DNA from: Coccinella septempunctata
Lineage: Eukaryota > Arthropoda > Insecta > Coleoptera > Coccinellidae
Direction: 5' to 3'
DNA length: 64,000 nucleotides
NCBI RefSeq assembly: GCF_907165205.1
Contig: NC_058192.1
Location: forward strand, 36,670,001 to 36,734,000
The notes beneath the pieces were generated by a model. It was given only the letters and a program-made list of their open reading frames with translations, searched no databases and was not told the DNA's origin. Positions 39,804 through 54,318 of this stretch are shown piece after piece (position 1 is the stretch's first letter; each line of letters opens with the position of its first letter). Both the position numbers and the translations under genes were made by a program.

Positions 39804-42800
39804 TTAAACTCTGTGACATGCTGACAAAAATGCCACAAGTCGACAGAGAGGTGTCCCTCTCACCATAGGAGCTGTGGGTGTTCTGTTTCCTAGATGTGTC
39901 ATCCTTAAGTCCTCAAGGTTGATACAGAAGAACAAAATGTGTTCAACCGTTTCCTCCGTGCTCCTGCACCAGCGGCACAGGGAACGGCTAGTCAGTCCCA
40001 TTCTATTTAAGTGTTTGTTAAACAAATGGCCAGTCATTGCTCCAGTCACTAGACTTAGTTGTTTCCTCTCAAGAGCTAAGAGTTTTTTGAACTCAGGCAC
40101 AGAGGATGGTCTCTCAATGAGAAGCCTCGACTGTCTGAGACCACCTCTTATGCTCCATCCAGAGGAAAATTTCCTGTCCAGCCAACTATTAAAGAAGTTC
40201 TTGACAGATGTACGACAGATAGGCAGCGCCGGTCCCGGACCTACAAAAGCTGAGCGGGCTCCCTGCTTTGCAAGTATGTCTGCCTTCTCGTTCCCCGGAA
40301 GTCCTGCGTGAGCCGGGCACCAGATAACTTTTACAATGTTATCAGAACCTAGCTCCCGCAGAGCCTCTCTGCATTCCTTTACTAGGTGTGAGTTAACCCT
40401 TTCCTCAGAAAGGGATTTCAGGGTTCCCTGACTGTCACAACAAATATAGATGTGTTTTCCAGAGTACCCTCTGCGGATATTCTCCAGTGTGCAGGCTAGA
40501 ACAGCATACAGTTCCGCTTGCACTATGGAACAGTCCCTCCCTAGGGGGATGGAAAGATTGAAACGAGGTCCCACAATTCCCACTCCAGTCCCTGTGGGCA
40601 TCACAGAGCCATCGGTGAACCAAGTGGGACCTTCGGGCTCAAGAAGCCTGTTTGATGTAGACCATAGGTCTCTGTCAGGGACAATTACCCTGTAGGGTTC
40701 GGCAAAATAGAAGCTGGTGCCCGCGCGGTCCCCTCTATGGAGAAGGGATGCGTTGGCATCCCTCACCATCTTGAGAGCCCTCGCATGCCCCCTGAATAGT
40801 CCTCTATCGCGCCATTGTCCCTGTTCCCAAACTCTAAGAGCTGTCTTCATGGCCACCTGTGTAACTACAAGGTCCAAAGGTGGTAGGCCCAGCAGACACT
40901 CCATAGCTGCCGTAGGGGTGGATCTCAGAGCGCCTGTGATGGTTAGACATGCGTTCCTCTGACATCTAGTCATAATGGTGCGGCTGGAATTCTTCCCCAT
41001 GGAAGTCCACCACACCAGTGATGCGTAGGTAAGGATAGGCCTCACCACTACAGTATACAGCCAGTGCATAATGTGTGGTTTGAAGCCCCATCCTTTACCA
41101 AGCACTCTCCGAGTAGACCAAAAAATTACATTAGCCTTGCTCGATTGAGTCTCAATGTTTTTGTTCCACAATAACTTGTGGTCCAGTGTCACACCGAGAT
41201 ATCGAACTTGCTCGGATAGGGTGAGCCCAATCCCAAACAAGCTAGGAAGCTTGATGTTGTGGGGCACCCTCCTCCTAGTGAAAAGAACCATCTCTGTTTT
41301 ACCAGGGTTGACCGAGAGTTCGTTCTCTAAGCACCATCGTTCAATCATACGCAGGGCATTCTGCATCAGATCGAAGATGACACTGATTACCTTACCTCTG
41401 ATCAGTAGGACAAGGTCGTCCGCATAGGCCACAACAACGAGCCCAGCCCTTGTCAGCTCGACCAGGAGCCCATTCAGGACAAGATTCCACAGTAGAGGTG
41501 ATAAAACACCTCCCTGCGGACATCCCCTTCCCGGTGAGCCCCAGATTGTCGAGCTGCCTAGCCGAGCAGTTATGCTGCGATCCCTCAGCAGAGACCTCGC
41601 CCAACGACAAAGTGTCGGTTCCACGCCATGTTTGGACAACGCAGCTTGCATCGCGCCAAACGCAGTATTGTTGAATGCACCCTCTATATCCAGGAATACA
41701 GCCAGTGTCCATTCTTTGTGATGTAGTCCGTCCTCAATGCAGTTAACCACCGAGTGAAGAGCAGAATCTACTGATTTGCCTATTTGGTAAGCATGCTGGC
41801 AGGGGTGTAATGGGTACGTCTGTAACGCACCATCCCTGATATATCTTTCTACCAATCTCTCCAACGTCTTGGGGTTAGAAACGAGGAAAGGCTTATTGGA
41901 CGAAAGTCGTTCGCTCTCGTATGCGTGGGTTTGCCAGGTTTGCGTATGAAAACAACCCGCACCTTTCTCCAGGGCAATGGTATATGTCCTAGAGCTAGAC
42001 TCGCTCGGAGTATATGGAGCAGTGGGGGGGACAACACATCCAGCTCCTTAATAAGGAGTGCCGGAATTATGCCATCTTCGCCCGCTGCTTTGTAGGGCTC
42101 GAATCCGTTAATAGCCCATCGGATTCGAGACTGTGTCACCACTTGTGAAGCCAACTTCCAGTCCTCTCGTGAGGCATGTCGTTGGCGCTCATCCTGCGTG
42201 TTGTTGTTCTCTGTGAAGCCCGGAAAATGCGCCTCTAGGAGATGTCTTAAGTTTTCTTCCTCTGAGCACGTTTTATGCCCGGTAGGAAGCTTTAAGTAGT
42301 CTATCGTGACTGTGCCTCCTGCAGAGAGTATCTTCCTCAGCCGATTGGCTTCAGGTGCACCCTCTATGTCGCTACAGAAGCGTCTCCACGATTCGCGCTT
42401 GGACTTCCTTATGAGTCCTTTGTATCTCTTCAGGGCCGATTTGTAATCGTCCCAGTCATTTTCAAGGCCAGATCTCATTGCCCTGTTGAAGAGATGCCTG
42501 CTAGTAAGTCTGGCATCTGTCAGCTCAGGTGTCCACCACTTCGTCTGACCCTTTGGTCTACGAAATTGAGGTCTACAACTGCTGTGGTAGGCCGAGATAA
42601 TGCAATCCTGCAGCTTGTCAGCAGCAGTGTCCAATTCTCTCGTGGTCTTTGGTACAAGTTTCTCCTGTCCTAGGTTGTTAGAGAGGTCTGTCAAGTAGTT
42701 GGACCAATCTGTTCTTCTCGGATTCCTGAAAATTTCTGGATACTTTGAAATTCTGTTCCCTTTGATAGTGAAGCAGATGTGTCGGTGGTCTGATAGAGAG

Positions 42801-43451
42801 ATCAATTCCGTTGCAACACGCCAATTCTCGATGAAGTCAGCGATGGAACTGCTACACAAAGTTATGTCGAGCACCTCCCTTCTACTCGAAGTAACGAAGG
42901 TCGGCTCATCACCTCTATTGAGTAGGTTCAAGACTTGTTGAATACAGAAAGTCAATTAGCGCCTCCCCCCTCGGGTTGACCCCAGTGCTGCCCCACAAAA
43001 TATGATGGGCATTAGCGTCACACCCAACGAGCAAGGGCCATCCCTTCCGTTGACAGAATTCGACCAGCTCCTCCAATTCCCTTGATGGCGGTGGGTCCGG
43101 GGAGTCGTAGGGAAGGTATGCCGAACACACCACTAGATTCTTCAGCGGTCCTCTACAATCTAGAATCTGAACCGCTACCAGATCTCTGAAACAGAAATTT
43201 GTTAGTAATTGAGCCCTTAAATCAATGGAAGCAAGTATACACGCCCTCGGATTCGTATTCTTGGGCGCGCAGAAGAGCCTACCACCCTTGAAGGAAAGGC
43301 CCCTCACCTCGCCTCCCCTAATCCAGGGCTCCTGAATCAGAGTTAAAAATGTGTGCAGCTTTGCCAGCCGCAACCGAAGAATATCGGTTGCCGCTATGCA
43401 GTGCTGTAAGTTTATTTGCGTGACGTATATGTCAGCAGCCATGAGGAGCAA
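39804..43451 (-). pseudogene. LOA-like ORF2: endonuclease, reverse transcriptase, RNase H, two frameshifts
   Basis: Three overlapping frames: 43451-42915 (endonuclease: QINLQHCIAATDILR, IQEPWIRG, VGCDANAHHILWG), 42955-41849 (rest of endonuclease with SLSDHRHICF, then AAGEDGIIP and DFRPISLSSF), and 41864-39804 (polymerase: LDIEGAFNNTAFGAM, GCPQGGVLSPLLWNLVLN, AYADDLVLL; RNase H: WFTDGSVMPTGTGVG, AELYAVL, CCDSQGTL, GNEKADILAKQ; end motif CRWCRSTEETVEHILFFC). Shifts lie at about 42915-42955 and 41849-41864. The GCPQGGVLSPLLWN box and RNase H favour LOA. Confidence 0.82.
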
Positions 43452-43504
43452 TATTTGTCCTCAGTCAGCTGACTGTCACTTCATACCAGCAGATCCTTGA
43501 GGAT

Positions 43505-43894
43505 CTACTCGCGCCCGCCGGTCTCCTTAGATACCGGTAGGGCAACGGGAGACATGGGCTCGGTGGGAGCCCTCGCTGAGTGCACCTCCATCTCCGACTG
43601 GTCAGTCGGGTTAGAGGATTTCTCCTCTGGAGTGCAGATCTCCTTCTTCTCAGCACTGGGCCCCGTTGTTGGAGCTGCCTGTGCAGTCGAAGAGGGTGGA
43701 GCATCTGTCACCCGTCCTGGGCCTTGGATGAGCCTGAATGTGCCCATCCGCATTCCAATCCCAACTTGGAATTTGCAGGCCTTCAGGACCTCGAGAGACG
43801 CCTTGTCCATACCAAGGATGACCTGTGCCATTTCAGGCTTGTCAACCCTGTTATAGACCTTCCAGCCTCTGGTTTTGAGGGCCGGAGTCGACAT
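43505..43894 (-). pseudogene. LOA-like ORF1 remnant (DUF4780-like gag)
   Basis: A 129-residue frame with WKVYNRVDKPEMAQVILGMD then FQVGIGMRMGTFRLI, resembling the DUF4780 domain of ORF1 proteins in LOA/R1-type LINEs, and a Pro/Ser-rich acidic tail. Frames above it to about 44060 are in other phases, so the N-terminus is broken. Confidence 0.5.
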
Positions 43895-44386
43895 CTCTAT
43901 TCGTCTGAGAATAAGTCCCGTAGGCGTGGAGCTCTGAGCACATTTACTGAAGGGGCCTCTTTCGGTGCCTTCATTGGTTTATTACCGTGAGCCCCTCCAG
44001 AGGAAGTGCCCTCGGTGTCAGGTTGCAGTGCAACCTGTGGGGTTTTGTTTTTTATCGTTGAGCTATCCATATAGTTCCCACGAGTGACGAAGAAATAAAA
44101 GTCGCCCTCGGCAGAGCTTCGATACCGAGGGAAGGTCTATTTACAAGGGGATGCGACCCGGTTTCCCCAGGGAATCGTTCGCGACACACTCCACCCGGTG
44201 CCATTCAGCCCTGGGCATGATTTCTTACACCACGGCTTGGGGGTCAGTCTTAGTTTTCACCGCTCAACTTGGACCTTATCGATATGGGAGACCCTACCAG
44301 AACAGTGTTCCGTCGACATCGCTCCAAGAATCATCACAGTTTACTTAAGCTCTCACACCAACGTCAAGGTGCCGACCATCGTATTC

Positions 44387-44540
44387 AAGAGACTTTTAAG
44401 GTAGCGAAGAATGCAGAACTTGATCCATCCTTCATTTCAGAGTTGAAAATGAGGGCAAATTCCATGGACGCTGTTCACAAACAATTCGGAAATAGTCATC
44501 AAAAAATTATAAATCTCCGGGCAAGTGAATAATAATAATA
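44387..44540 (+). pseudogene. BEL copy 2, gag fragment
   Basis: The plus strand encodes FKVAKNAELDPSFISELKMR and MDAVHKQFGNSHQKIINLR, fitting the N-terminal helical part of BEL gag. It continues in register from the short frame ending at 39712 (PTDIQHYLAVLAANRSTAAD) on the other side of the LOA-like LINE. It stops at the TAA repeat of the next LINE. Confidence 0.6.
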
Positions 44541-44553
44541 ATAATAATAATAA
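44529..44553. repeat. (TAA)8 tract, 3' tail of LINE
   Basis: Repeated TAA as read on the plus strand; on the minus strand it follows AATAAAG and forms the (TTA)n tail of the LINE at 44545-47105. Confidence 0.8.
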
Positions 44554-47105
44554 CTTTATTCGGACTATTACATTGTATTACAAAAAATTTATATCTATAA
44601 TCAGAGTTCCGGATAAAGCAGAAGAAGGCGATAAGTGAAACCACTTGTCTCGCCTAATTTATGAACAATAAAAATGAAACAAAGTCAAAAAGAAAGCAAC
44701 AAAAAATTCAATCAATTTTCAAGACCACCACTTACTATATCAAGATACAATCATCTATTTACACTGTCCCAAATGCATCAATCAAAGATATTAAGAATTT
44801 CTCTCCTATTTGAAGTTAGCAAATATTTTTTCACATATTTTTTGAACAGATGGAGAGCCCTTAAGGATTTAACCTCCTCAGGCAGCCGGTTATACATCCT
44901 AGGAGCAAAAAAACTGTATGATCGCTGGGTTGTTCTCTTAACTATCAATGGTGCGACAAAATGATCCTTACAGCGAATATCATACCGGTGGACAGAACGC
45001 ACCTTATAACCAACATGATAATTAGTGACTGCGGTAAAAAAAAAACAACTTTCTCACATCCAAAACGTCCGCCTCCTCATAAAGAGCATCCGAGGGGTAC
45101 CTACCATCCCTCGAGTAAATGAGTTTGAGAAATCTCCTTTGCATGATTTCGATCGGCTTCAAATGTGTATGCAACGCACCACCCCAAACTGCTACGCCAT
45201 AACGAATATGACTTTCCACTAAGGCAAAATACAAAGATCTCAAATATCTCTGCAGAAGAATAGGCTTAAGTCGTCGAAAAATGTACAAAATGGATCTCAA
45301 TTTTTTCACTGTACTGTTAACATGTATATCCCATCTTAAGTGACAGTCTATTATCACACCCAGGTATTTATATGTCTTCACAGGTAGAATCTCAAATGTT
45401 GTGTCTCCTTCCATATGTAAGCAGTCAAACGTGGGGCAACCTGCAGCATTGCAGGAGAATGGCATATAACAAGTTTTCTTGATATTTATCCTTAACAATC
45501 TTCCATCCAACCAATCCTTCAACACCTGCAATCCCCTTTCTACCTTAGATCTTAGTGTTGCCCAGTCTTCCGACATGAAAAATATGGCCGTATCATCTGC
45601 ATAGCCAACAATATCACCATCAACGTCCAGCGAAAACAGTGTGTTAATATAGATGTTGAATAGAATGGGTCCCAAGACGGATCCCTGTGGAACCCCACAG
45701 TTCATCTCCTTCTCATCACTCACCACATCAACAATCCTCACTCTCTGTGATCTACCGGCCAGATAGCTTCCGAAGAGCCGCAACACATCCCCCCTCACTC
45801 CAACATTTTCCAAGGACTGCAAAAGAATACTATGATCCACTGAATCAAACGCCTTCCTCAATTCAAGGCAGCAGTAACCCTATTGGTCAATGCCAAGATA
45901 GCATCCTGAGTAGACTTGCCCTCTCTGAAACCAAATTGGGCTTCCGATATTATACCATATCTATCCAGAAAAGATACGAGTCGTTTCTTAATGATCTTCT
46001 CAAAAACTCTTGATAGGTGAGTGATCAAGGAAATAGGTCTTTAGTTACCGACGATAGTTTCATCCCCCTCCTTCAAAACTGGGATGACCACCGTTTTCTT
46101 GAATTCTGTAGGGTATAGACCATGCTCAACGCATCTATTCAATATATGTGTTAGGGGGTCTAAAATGTGAGGTGCAGCTCGCTTCAAATCTCCCGCTTCC
46201 AAACCATCGACACCCATTGCACTACCATCCTTCAAATCATAAATCGCATTTTTAACTTCAATGGGATCTATCGGGCCGAAAGCAAAAGAATTCGAAATCT
46301 CCGACCGTTCTGAGCATCCACCTACAACATGTTCCCTTCCCAATGCAGGAGTCTCACCCATCCCCACAAATGCCTCATTGAAAGCATTGGTTATCTCTTT
46401 TTTATCCGTCGTATACCCACCATCAGTTTCATCCGGTCTGTGTCTCTTCTCTGCTTTTTCCTTCCAGTAATCTGCTGAACTATCTTCCATAATGCAGTGG
46501 AGTTGTTACCACTTTCATTGATTACATTCTCATAATAATCGCGCTTTCGCTTGTTTATCAGTGAAGTGAGTCGATTTCTATATTTTCTATATTCTCTTAT
46601 CACATCTTCATCGAGTGGGCGTCTGAGCACCTGCTGATACATCTTATTTTTTTTATTTATTGAAGTTAGCAGCCCGCTGGTTATCCATGGTGCCTTCCCA
46701 TTCTGATTTCTCCTCAATTTTTTCCTATATGTACTTCTATCAACCGCATCAACCAGAATTTCAACAAATCTACTAGCAGCCGAATCTGGGCTCGGTGCAG
46801 TATAAACATCACTCCAGGAAACAGACTGACACAATTGCTGAAATCTTTCTCTATCAAGTAAAAGCCGCTCCCTCTCTGTGCTGCAAGCCTTATGTCCAGA
46901 GAACACCATCTGCATTAATGTCATAAAGTGATCCGTTATTGACGACCTTAGAACTATCGGAACAATGTTGTCCTTCAGGGCCGGATCCCTTGCTTTGAAA
47001 AAGATGTGATCCAGACAAGTCTTGCTGTTACCCTGCACTCTAGTTGGCGCATTGAAGTGAAGGTGAAGAGGTTTTGAAAACCCAAGGACATATACGTTCT
47101 TAAGT
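44545..47105 (-). mobile_element. CR1/L2/Daphne-type LINE, 5'-truncated, in BEL copy 2 gag
   Basis: It has a (TTA)n tail at its 3' end and starts within the endonuclease domain near 47105. It is flanked on both sides by BEL gag, with similar AAGTGA / AAGTTGA at the edges as a possible duplication. It shares its protein type with the fragment at 49979-51540. Confidence 0.7.
44778..47100 (-). pseudogene. LINE ORF2 (endonuclease end and reverse transcriptase), several breaks
   Basis: Frames in order: 47100-46391 (endonuclease end, QGNSKTCLDHIFFK, SSITDHFMTL), 46490-46041 (KTVVIPVLKEGDETIVGN, then a TAA where the family has the Tyr of NYRPIS, with the frame going on), 45861-45022 (RKAFDSVDHSILLQSLENVG, CGVPQGSVLGPILFNIYIN, GYADDTAIFF, YLGVIIDCHLRWDIHV), and 45002-44778 (APRMYNRLPEEVKS). 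Stops and shifts make it inactive. Confidence 0.75.
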
Positions 47106-47106
47106 T

Positions 47107-48358
47107 GACAAACACTATTTTACAGTTAAATCCATTCATTATAATTTATTTGAAAAGGTTGAAAATATTCCAAAGCAAGTAAGCGAAGAGCATAAGGCTT
47201 CCTAAAATCACTTTGCCAGTTTTTAACGGCATTTTGAAAGAATGGCCAAGTTTTAGAGATTTGTTTTTTTCGTTAGTTGATGAGAATTCTTCGCTCAGTA
47301 ATATTGAAAAATTCCAATGTCTTATCTCTAATTCTCTAGTACAAGTGGGGAACCTTTAGAAATCATCAAGGGCATAACCCTGGCAGGTGAAAATTATCCT
47401 ATTGTGCTAGATAGTTTGAAAGAGATATAATAACAAAAGGTTGTTCGTGGAATGAAATTTTTCGTTCTTCGAAGTTGGAAAAGGAAGAATGGGATTTTTC
47501 TTTATTCAATATTTTGTTGGATAAACTTGAGCCTCGAACTCGAACTCTGTTCGAATTAGATCAAAGTAAAGCAGACAGAATTGCCAAAATACCCCGACTT
47601 GGTCGAATTTTTGTCGCTTCATTGTGAAGCAACGGAAACTGTTGAATTTTGTAATGATAAAACTCAATGCACTCAGAAGAATATTACTGTTAGCGGATCC
47701 AAATTCGGTTCTCATAGGAGAGAAAAGTCCAAGTCCTCTTTCGTGATAAATAAGAATCCAAGTGTAGTAGTGAGGTACATTGCGCATTTTGCAAAGCGAT
47801 GGATCATATAAATTCGAAATGTGATGTTTTTCAGAAGGCTTCACCTTATGATCGCCTTTTATTAGCCAAGAAACATCATTTGTGTTTGAAATGTTTGCAA
47901 TCATCACATAATTGTCGTAGTTGTTCTAGCAAATCTTCATGTAGAGTTTGCGGAAGTGATTGACATCACTCGTTGTTACATTTCAACAAATCCGAAAGCG
48001 CATCTAAGGGAAATAGTCCTTCGGAAAAGTCAGTGCCTTCCTCAACTTATGAAGTAAAAGCTGATAATGATTTGTGTAGTGATACTGTCTCACTGCAAAC
48101 GTCAAATCCAGTAGATCTTGAGTCTTCTTCTGTCTTGAAGAATTCTTTCTTCTTTCCTTCTGCTTTCCACAGCAGAAATTTTCGTTATATTCAGATTGTA
48201 AACAAAAGGTGCGTGCGCTTTTGGATAATGCAAGTCAGGCTAGTTTTATTACTTCAAAATGTTTAAATAGATTAGGTTTGAAGTGTATTCCATTGTCTAC
48301 TTCAATTAATGGTATAGGTAACACTTCAACTGTTAGACCTAAAGGTTTTTTGTCCTGT
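47107..48358 (+). pseudogene. BEL copy 2, gag, zinc knuckles and start of protease
   Basis: Plus-strand fragments: LPKITLPVFNGILKEWPSF and SLSNIEKFQCLISNS (classic BEL gag, about 47200-47340), then many stops, then CLKCLQSSHNCRSC and CRVCGSD (zinc knuckles, about 47890-47970), and protease VRALLDNASQASFITSKC near 48205-48262. The protease is cut at 48359. Confidence 0.7.
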
Positions 48359-48380
48359 AGTATAATAATAATAATAATAA

Positions 48381-49978
48381 TATCTATAGAGTCATGCAGA
48401 AGGCGGTACTGCTCGGAACGGCTAGAACTGTACGCAAGTACATGAGGAATGCAGAGGAACACCGTCTGCTCCGACAGGAAGTGCGGGTGGAACAGGAATC
48501 CAACCTACAGAAGGGAGGCGAGGAGCGACCCGGACCCGACCACCACCACGAGCTCGAAAACCTGGAAAGGGCTCCAACAGAGCTTAATCCTTTCGATATC
48601 TGAGATATCTGGGATAAGTGAATTTTCCTCTGGAGAGGAGTGTGAAAGCCGCAAGTCTAAAGTCATAATAATAATTGATTGAATGCAAAAACTGATTGGC
48701 AAACCTATGCATGGAAGGCACCAGAACGAGGTCAACCATGATTACGTCGACATATCTGCGTCGAACTACTGGTTGACTTCCGGAAGGTTGTTTCCTGAGA
48801 CAGAGGGCTTCATGCTTGCCATCCAGGATCAGGTGATTCCAACAAGAAATTACATGAAATATATCGCCAAGGATGCCTCAGTGGCGGACGATAGCTGTCG
48901 TTATGGCTGTGCGACACATGAAACTATCCAGCACATCACCGGGGGATGTCAAAAGTTCGCGGGCACGGAGTACAAAAATAGACATGATGCTGTTGCCAAG
49001 ATTCTTCACCAAGAATTGGCACTAAAACACCAACTTCTAAGTTCGAAAAAGGCTCCTTATTACAATTACCATCCGGATGCTGTGTTGGAAAATGAACATC
49101 ACAAGCTCTACTGGGATCGCACGGTTCTGACAGACCGGAAAATAACCCACAATAGACCAGACCTCATACTGCTCAATAAGGATGAGGACAGAGCACTATT
49201 CATCGATGTAGCGATTCCAAATAATAACAATCTTCTAGATAGGCACACTGAAAAAATTTCAAAATACAGAGATCTCGAGGAGCAAACCAGGAGACAGTGG
49301 AAGCTGAAAGATGTCAAGACCATCCCTATTGTCATATCATCTACAGGCCCGATACCGAAGAAACTACTAGAGAACTTGAGGAAACTTCAGCTGGACGAAA
49401 ATATCTATAGAGTCATGCAGAAGGCGGTACTGCTGGGAACGGCGAGAACTGTACGCAAGTACATGGGAAATTCAGAGGAACACCGTCTGCTCCGACAGGA
49501 AGTGCGGGTGGAGCAGGAATCCAACCTACAGCAGGGAGCCGAGGAGCGACCCGAACCCGACCATCACCACGAGCCCGAAAACCTGGAAAGGCCTCCAACA
49601 GAGCTTAATCCTTTTGATATCTGAGATATCTGGGATAAGTGAATTTTCCTCTGGAGAGGAGTGTGAAAGCCGCAAGGCTAAAGTCATAATATCTATAGAG
49701 TCATGCAGAATGCGGTACTGCTCGGAACGGCGAGAACTGTACGCAAGTACATGGGGAATGCAGAGGAACACCGTCTGCGCCGACAGGAAGTGCGGGTGGA
49801 GCAGGAATCCAACCTTCAGCAGGGAGGCGAGGAGCGACCCGGACCCGACCACCACCACGAGCCCGAAAACCTGGAAAGGGCTCCAACAGAGCTTAATCTT
49901 TTTGATATCTGAGATATCTGGGATAAGTGAATTTTTCTCTGGAGAGGAGTGTAAAAGCCGCAAGGCTAAAGTCATAAT
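48381..49978 (+). mobile_element. Three tandem R4/Dong-like 3' ends joined at TAA repeats
   Basis: Unit A is about 48381-48675, unit B 48676-49689 and unit C 49690-49978. Units A and C begin at the same internal point (ATCTATAGAGTCATGCAGAA), which recurs inside unit B at about 49401. All three end AAAGTCATAAT(AAT)n. The array sits in a TAA tract (48362-48382). Dong-type elements are known to insert in TAA repeats. Confidence 0.8.
48685..49624 (+). CDS. R4/Dong-like C-terminal region with CCHC and restriction-like endonuclease (truncated)
   Basis: Open frame of about 313 residues: knuckle CRYGCATHETIQHITGGC, endonuclease core THNRPDLILLNKDEDRALFI followed by DVAIP, and a C-terminal Glu/His-rich tail. 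The polymerase is missing (5' truncation). It is related to, but distinct from, the element at 61144-64000. Cys spacing (CX3C) is one longer than the usual CX2C. Confidence 0.75.
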
Positions 49979-52217
<2,239 letters not shown>

Positions 52218-54318
52218 TTATTGAAATAGCCACCCTTTGAACTGGGTGACTCTCACCCTCAAATTTTGAATAGGGAAGATAGGTTGTGTGATACATCATA
52301 TGAAAGCTTATCAAGTCAGATTTATAATTTTGTACATTTATCGAAAATCAGATTGAATTTGACTAATTAATGGATGTTCATAATATTACATGAGAATATT
52401 TTTTGATTTGTAATAAGACATGAAATTGTGATAATTTTTTTCTTTTTTGATTTATGGGTTCTTACAAATTTTAGAATTATCCCTCTCAAATTTTCAATAG
52501 GAAAAAAATTGGCCATGTGATACATACATCATTTGTGAGCATATTACTTAAGCTTTTCAATATGAAAAATAATTTAATAAAATTCAATAATTAATGGTTG
52601 TTCATCAAATCCACTAAGATATGAATTATTTCTCAAAGATGTCATATTCTTTGATTTTGAACTTTTGTATTTGGTAGTTGTTTCTGTAAATTTGACGTTT
52701 ATAAGCGAAGAGTTTTCATTTTCCTCTGCAAATATCGGGACTAATTGATTGTCCTCGTGTTCTGAATGTGACTGTTGATAAGTCCTTTTTTGTTTTATCG
52801 AATAAAGATAAATCTTGTGTATCTGGATATTTATTGCAATCAAATCACAATAAAAACCATGATTTTCATTTCATTTAATTTCATGCTTCGATTAGTTCAA
52901 TTGTTTATCCTGTGTTCATTCGAAATCATGCACAGAGGGTGGGAACGATTGCACTTTTTTTAAAAAAACCAATGTGGTCAGAAAAAGGCTGAACTATTTA
53001 ATTAGCTTCATTTGAATCGGCATGTTATATGTTATGTATATACGTACTCGAGTTAGTGGCAAAGTTTCGAAAAACTGGATCAGTGTGTAATAAAAAGCGA
53101 AATGTCAAAACAAATGCAGGGGTGGATGTGGCAGTTCTTGGTCCGGTGGCTCTCAATCCAAGATCGAGTACGACGCAACTGGCAACAGAATCTGGTTTTC
53201 GGCGTACTATTTTGAACATTTTGAAGCGCCATAAATTCCACCCGTACGATTTCCATCTAGTACATCAACTTAATGAAGATTATTTTGACCGCCGCGCGCC
53301 GCCTGGTATTCTGAGAAGTGATCAGTGAACGATGGGCCAATTATCCAAATTTTGTTTTTAATATTTGTTTTCCCCCAACGGTACTGTGAATCGTCATAAT
53401 TGTGGATATTGGGCCGATGGAAAACCTAGATTAACTCTGGAAATTCATACACAACAGCAAGAAAAACTGAATTTATCGGCTGAATTCTTTGGTGATCGCA
53501 TAGTTGGCCGATGGCCCTTTTTTATACCAGGAAAAATGAATTGAGATACGTCTTGGAGTTGCTTCCAAACCACCCAATGTTGACTGACATTATTGAGAAT
53601 AATGAGCAGTATTCAGAAGATGAGTTGGAATCTCAGCAGGATGGGGTTCCTCAACAATAGATTTCCATTCTTTAGAATGGCCCGCACGATCGCCTGACCT
53701 TTTTTCACTCGATTTTTTTTGCGGGGTCACATGAAAGGTAGAATCTATTCTACTCAGCTCGAATGCTTGGAAGAATTACGTCTTCGTATCGTCAACCGTC
53801 AACGAATGTCAACAAATGATTCCAGCGAAGTTACAGAATGTTCTTCAACGTTTTGAACATTTGCGAAACTAATAGTTCTAATGAATGAATTTTCTAACCT
53901 GAGATTTTCTTTCTTGAAAAGTACTTATGGCATCGTTCTTTTAGAAAACTTATTCACAGAGTATCTGTTTCAAACTGAAGTTGAACTTTCTTTTAATTTT
54001 CCTGATGTGAGTACCTTTTGACTTTTTCGTAAGCAAATATTTGCTGATTCAAGTAACTCAAAAAACGAAATAATAAAAAAAATCGAAAAATATGACATCT
54101 TCGAGAAGAGATTCATGCAAGAGCACGAATCAGGAAATAATCTCAGGGTATATGATGAACAACCATTAATTATTAAAATTCAATTCAATTGTACAAAAAA
54201 CTGCAAATTATTAAAAGTTGAAGTAATGAGTTTTCAAATGATATATCATATGGCCATTTTCCCTATCAAAAATTCGGGAGGGGTAGCCGCTTTGCTTAGA
54301 GGGTGCCTATTTCACTTC
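52218..54318 (+). mobile_element. Tc1/mariner-superfamily transposon with long inverted ends, decayed
   Basis: TA flanks at 52216-52217 and 54319-54320. Ends: GAAATAGCCACCCT left and GAAATAGGCACCCT on the reverse strand right. Inverted similarity extends over at least 200 bp, with further related segments (ATTAATGGTTGTTCATC at about 52591-52607 and its inverse at about 54153-54169). It contains a transposase remnant on the plus strand. Confidence 0.75.
53029..53870 (+). pseudogene. Tc1/mariner-type transposase, degenerate
   Basis: Recognisable pieces: the helix-turn-helix region (AKFRKTGSVCNKKRN, STTQLATESGFRRTILNILK, RHKFHPYDFHLVHQLNEDYF), then CGYWADGKPR, GRWPFF, QDGVPQQ and a GPHDRLTFFHSIFFAGSH stretch matching the final catalytic box (SPDLTPxDFFLWG). 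Several frameshifts and stops separate them and the central part is deleted. Confidence 0.7.

Larger units (their letters stand above)
39713..44377 (-). mobile_element. LOA-like LINE inserted in BEL copy 2 gag
   Basis: A 9-bp duplication ATCGTATTC flanks it (39704-39712 and 44378-44386). The 3' tail is GAA-rich (read TTCTTCC... from 39713). It contains a gag-like ORF1 remnant and an ORF2 with endonuclease, polymerase and RNase H. It is 4.67 kb and nearly complete but frameshifted. Confidence 0.8.
39640..48358 (+). mobile_element. BEL/Pao element (copy 2), gag and protease only, split by two LINEs
   Basis: Plus-strand BEL gag is found in three pieces: 39646-39712, 44378-44540 and about 47107-48200, followed by the start of protease to 48358. 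The LOA-like LINE (39713-44377) and the LINE at 44545-47105 separate them. At 48359 the protease is cut by TAA-flanked R4/Dong-like units. No polymerase follows. Confidence 0.65.

Noticed and set aside
49526..49975. Minus-strand frame across the R4/Dong-like tandem units
   Set aside because: It is an antisense shadow of the repeated 3' ends.
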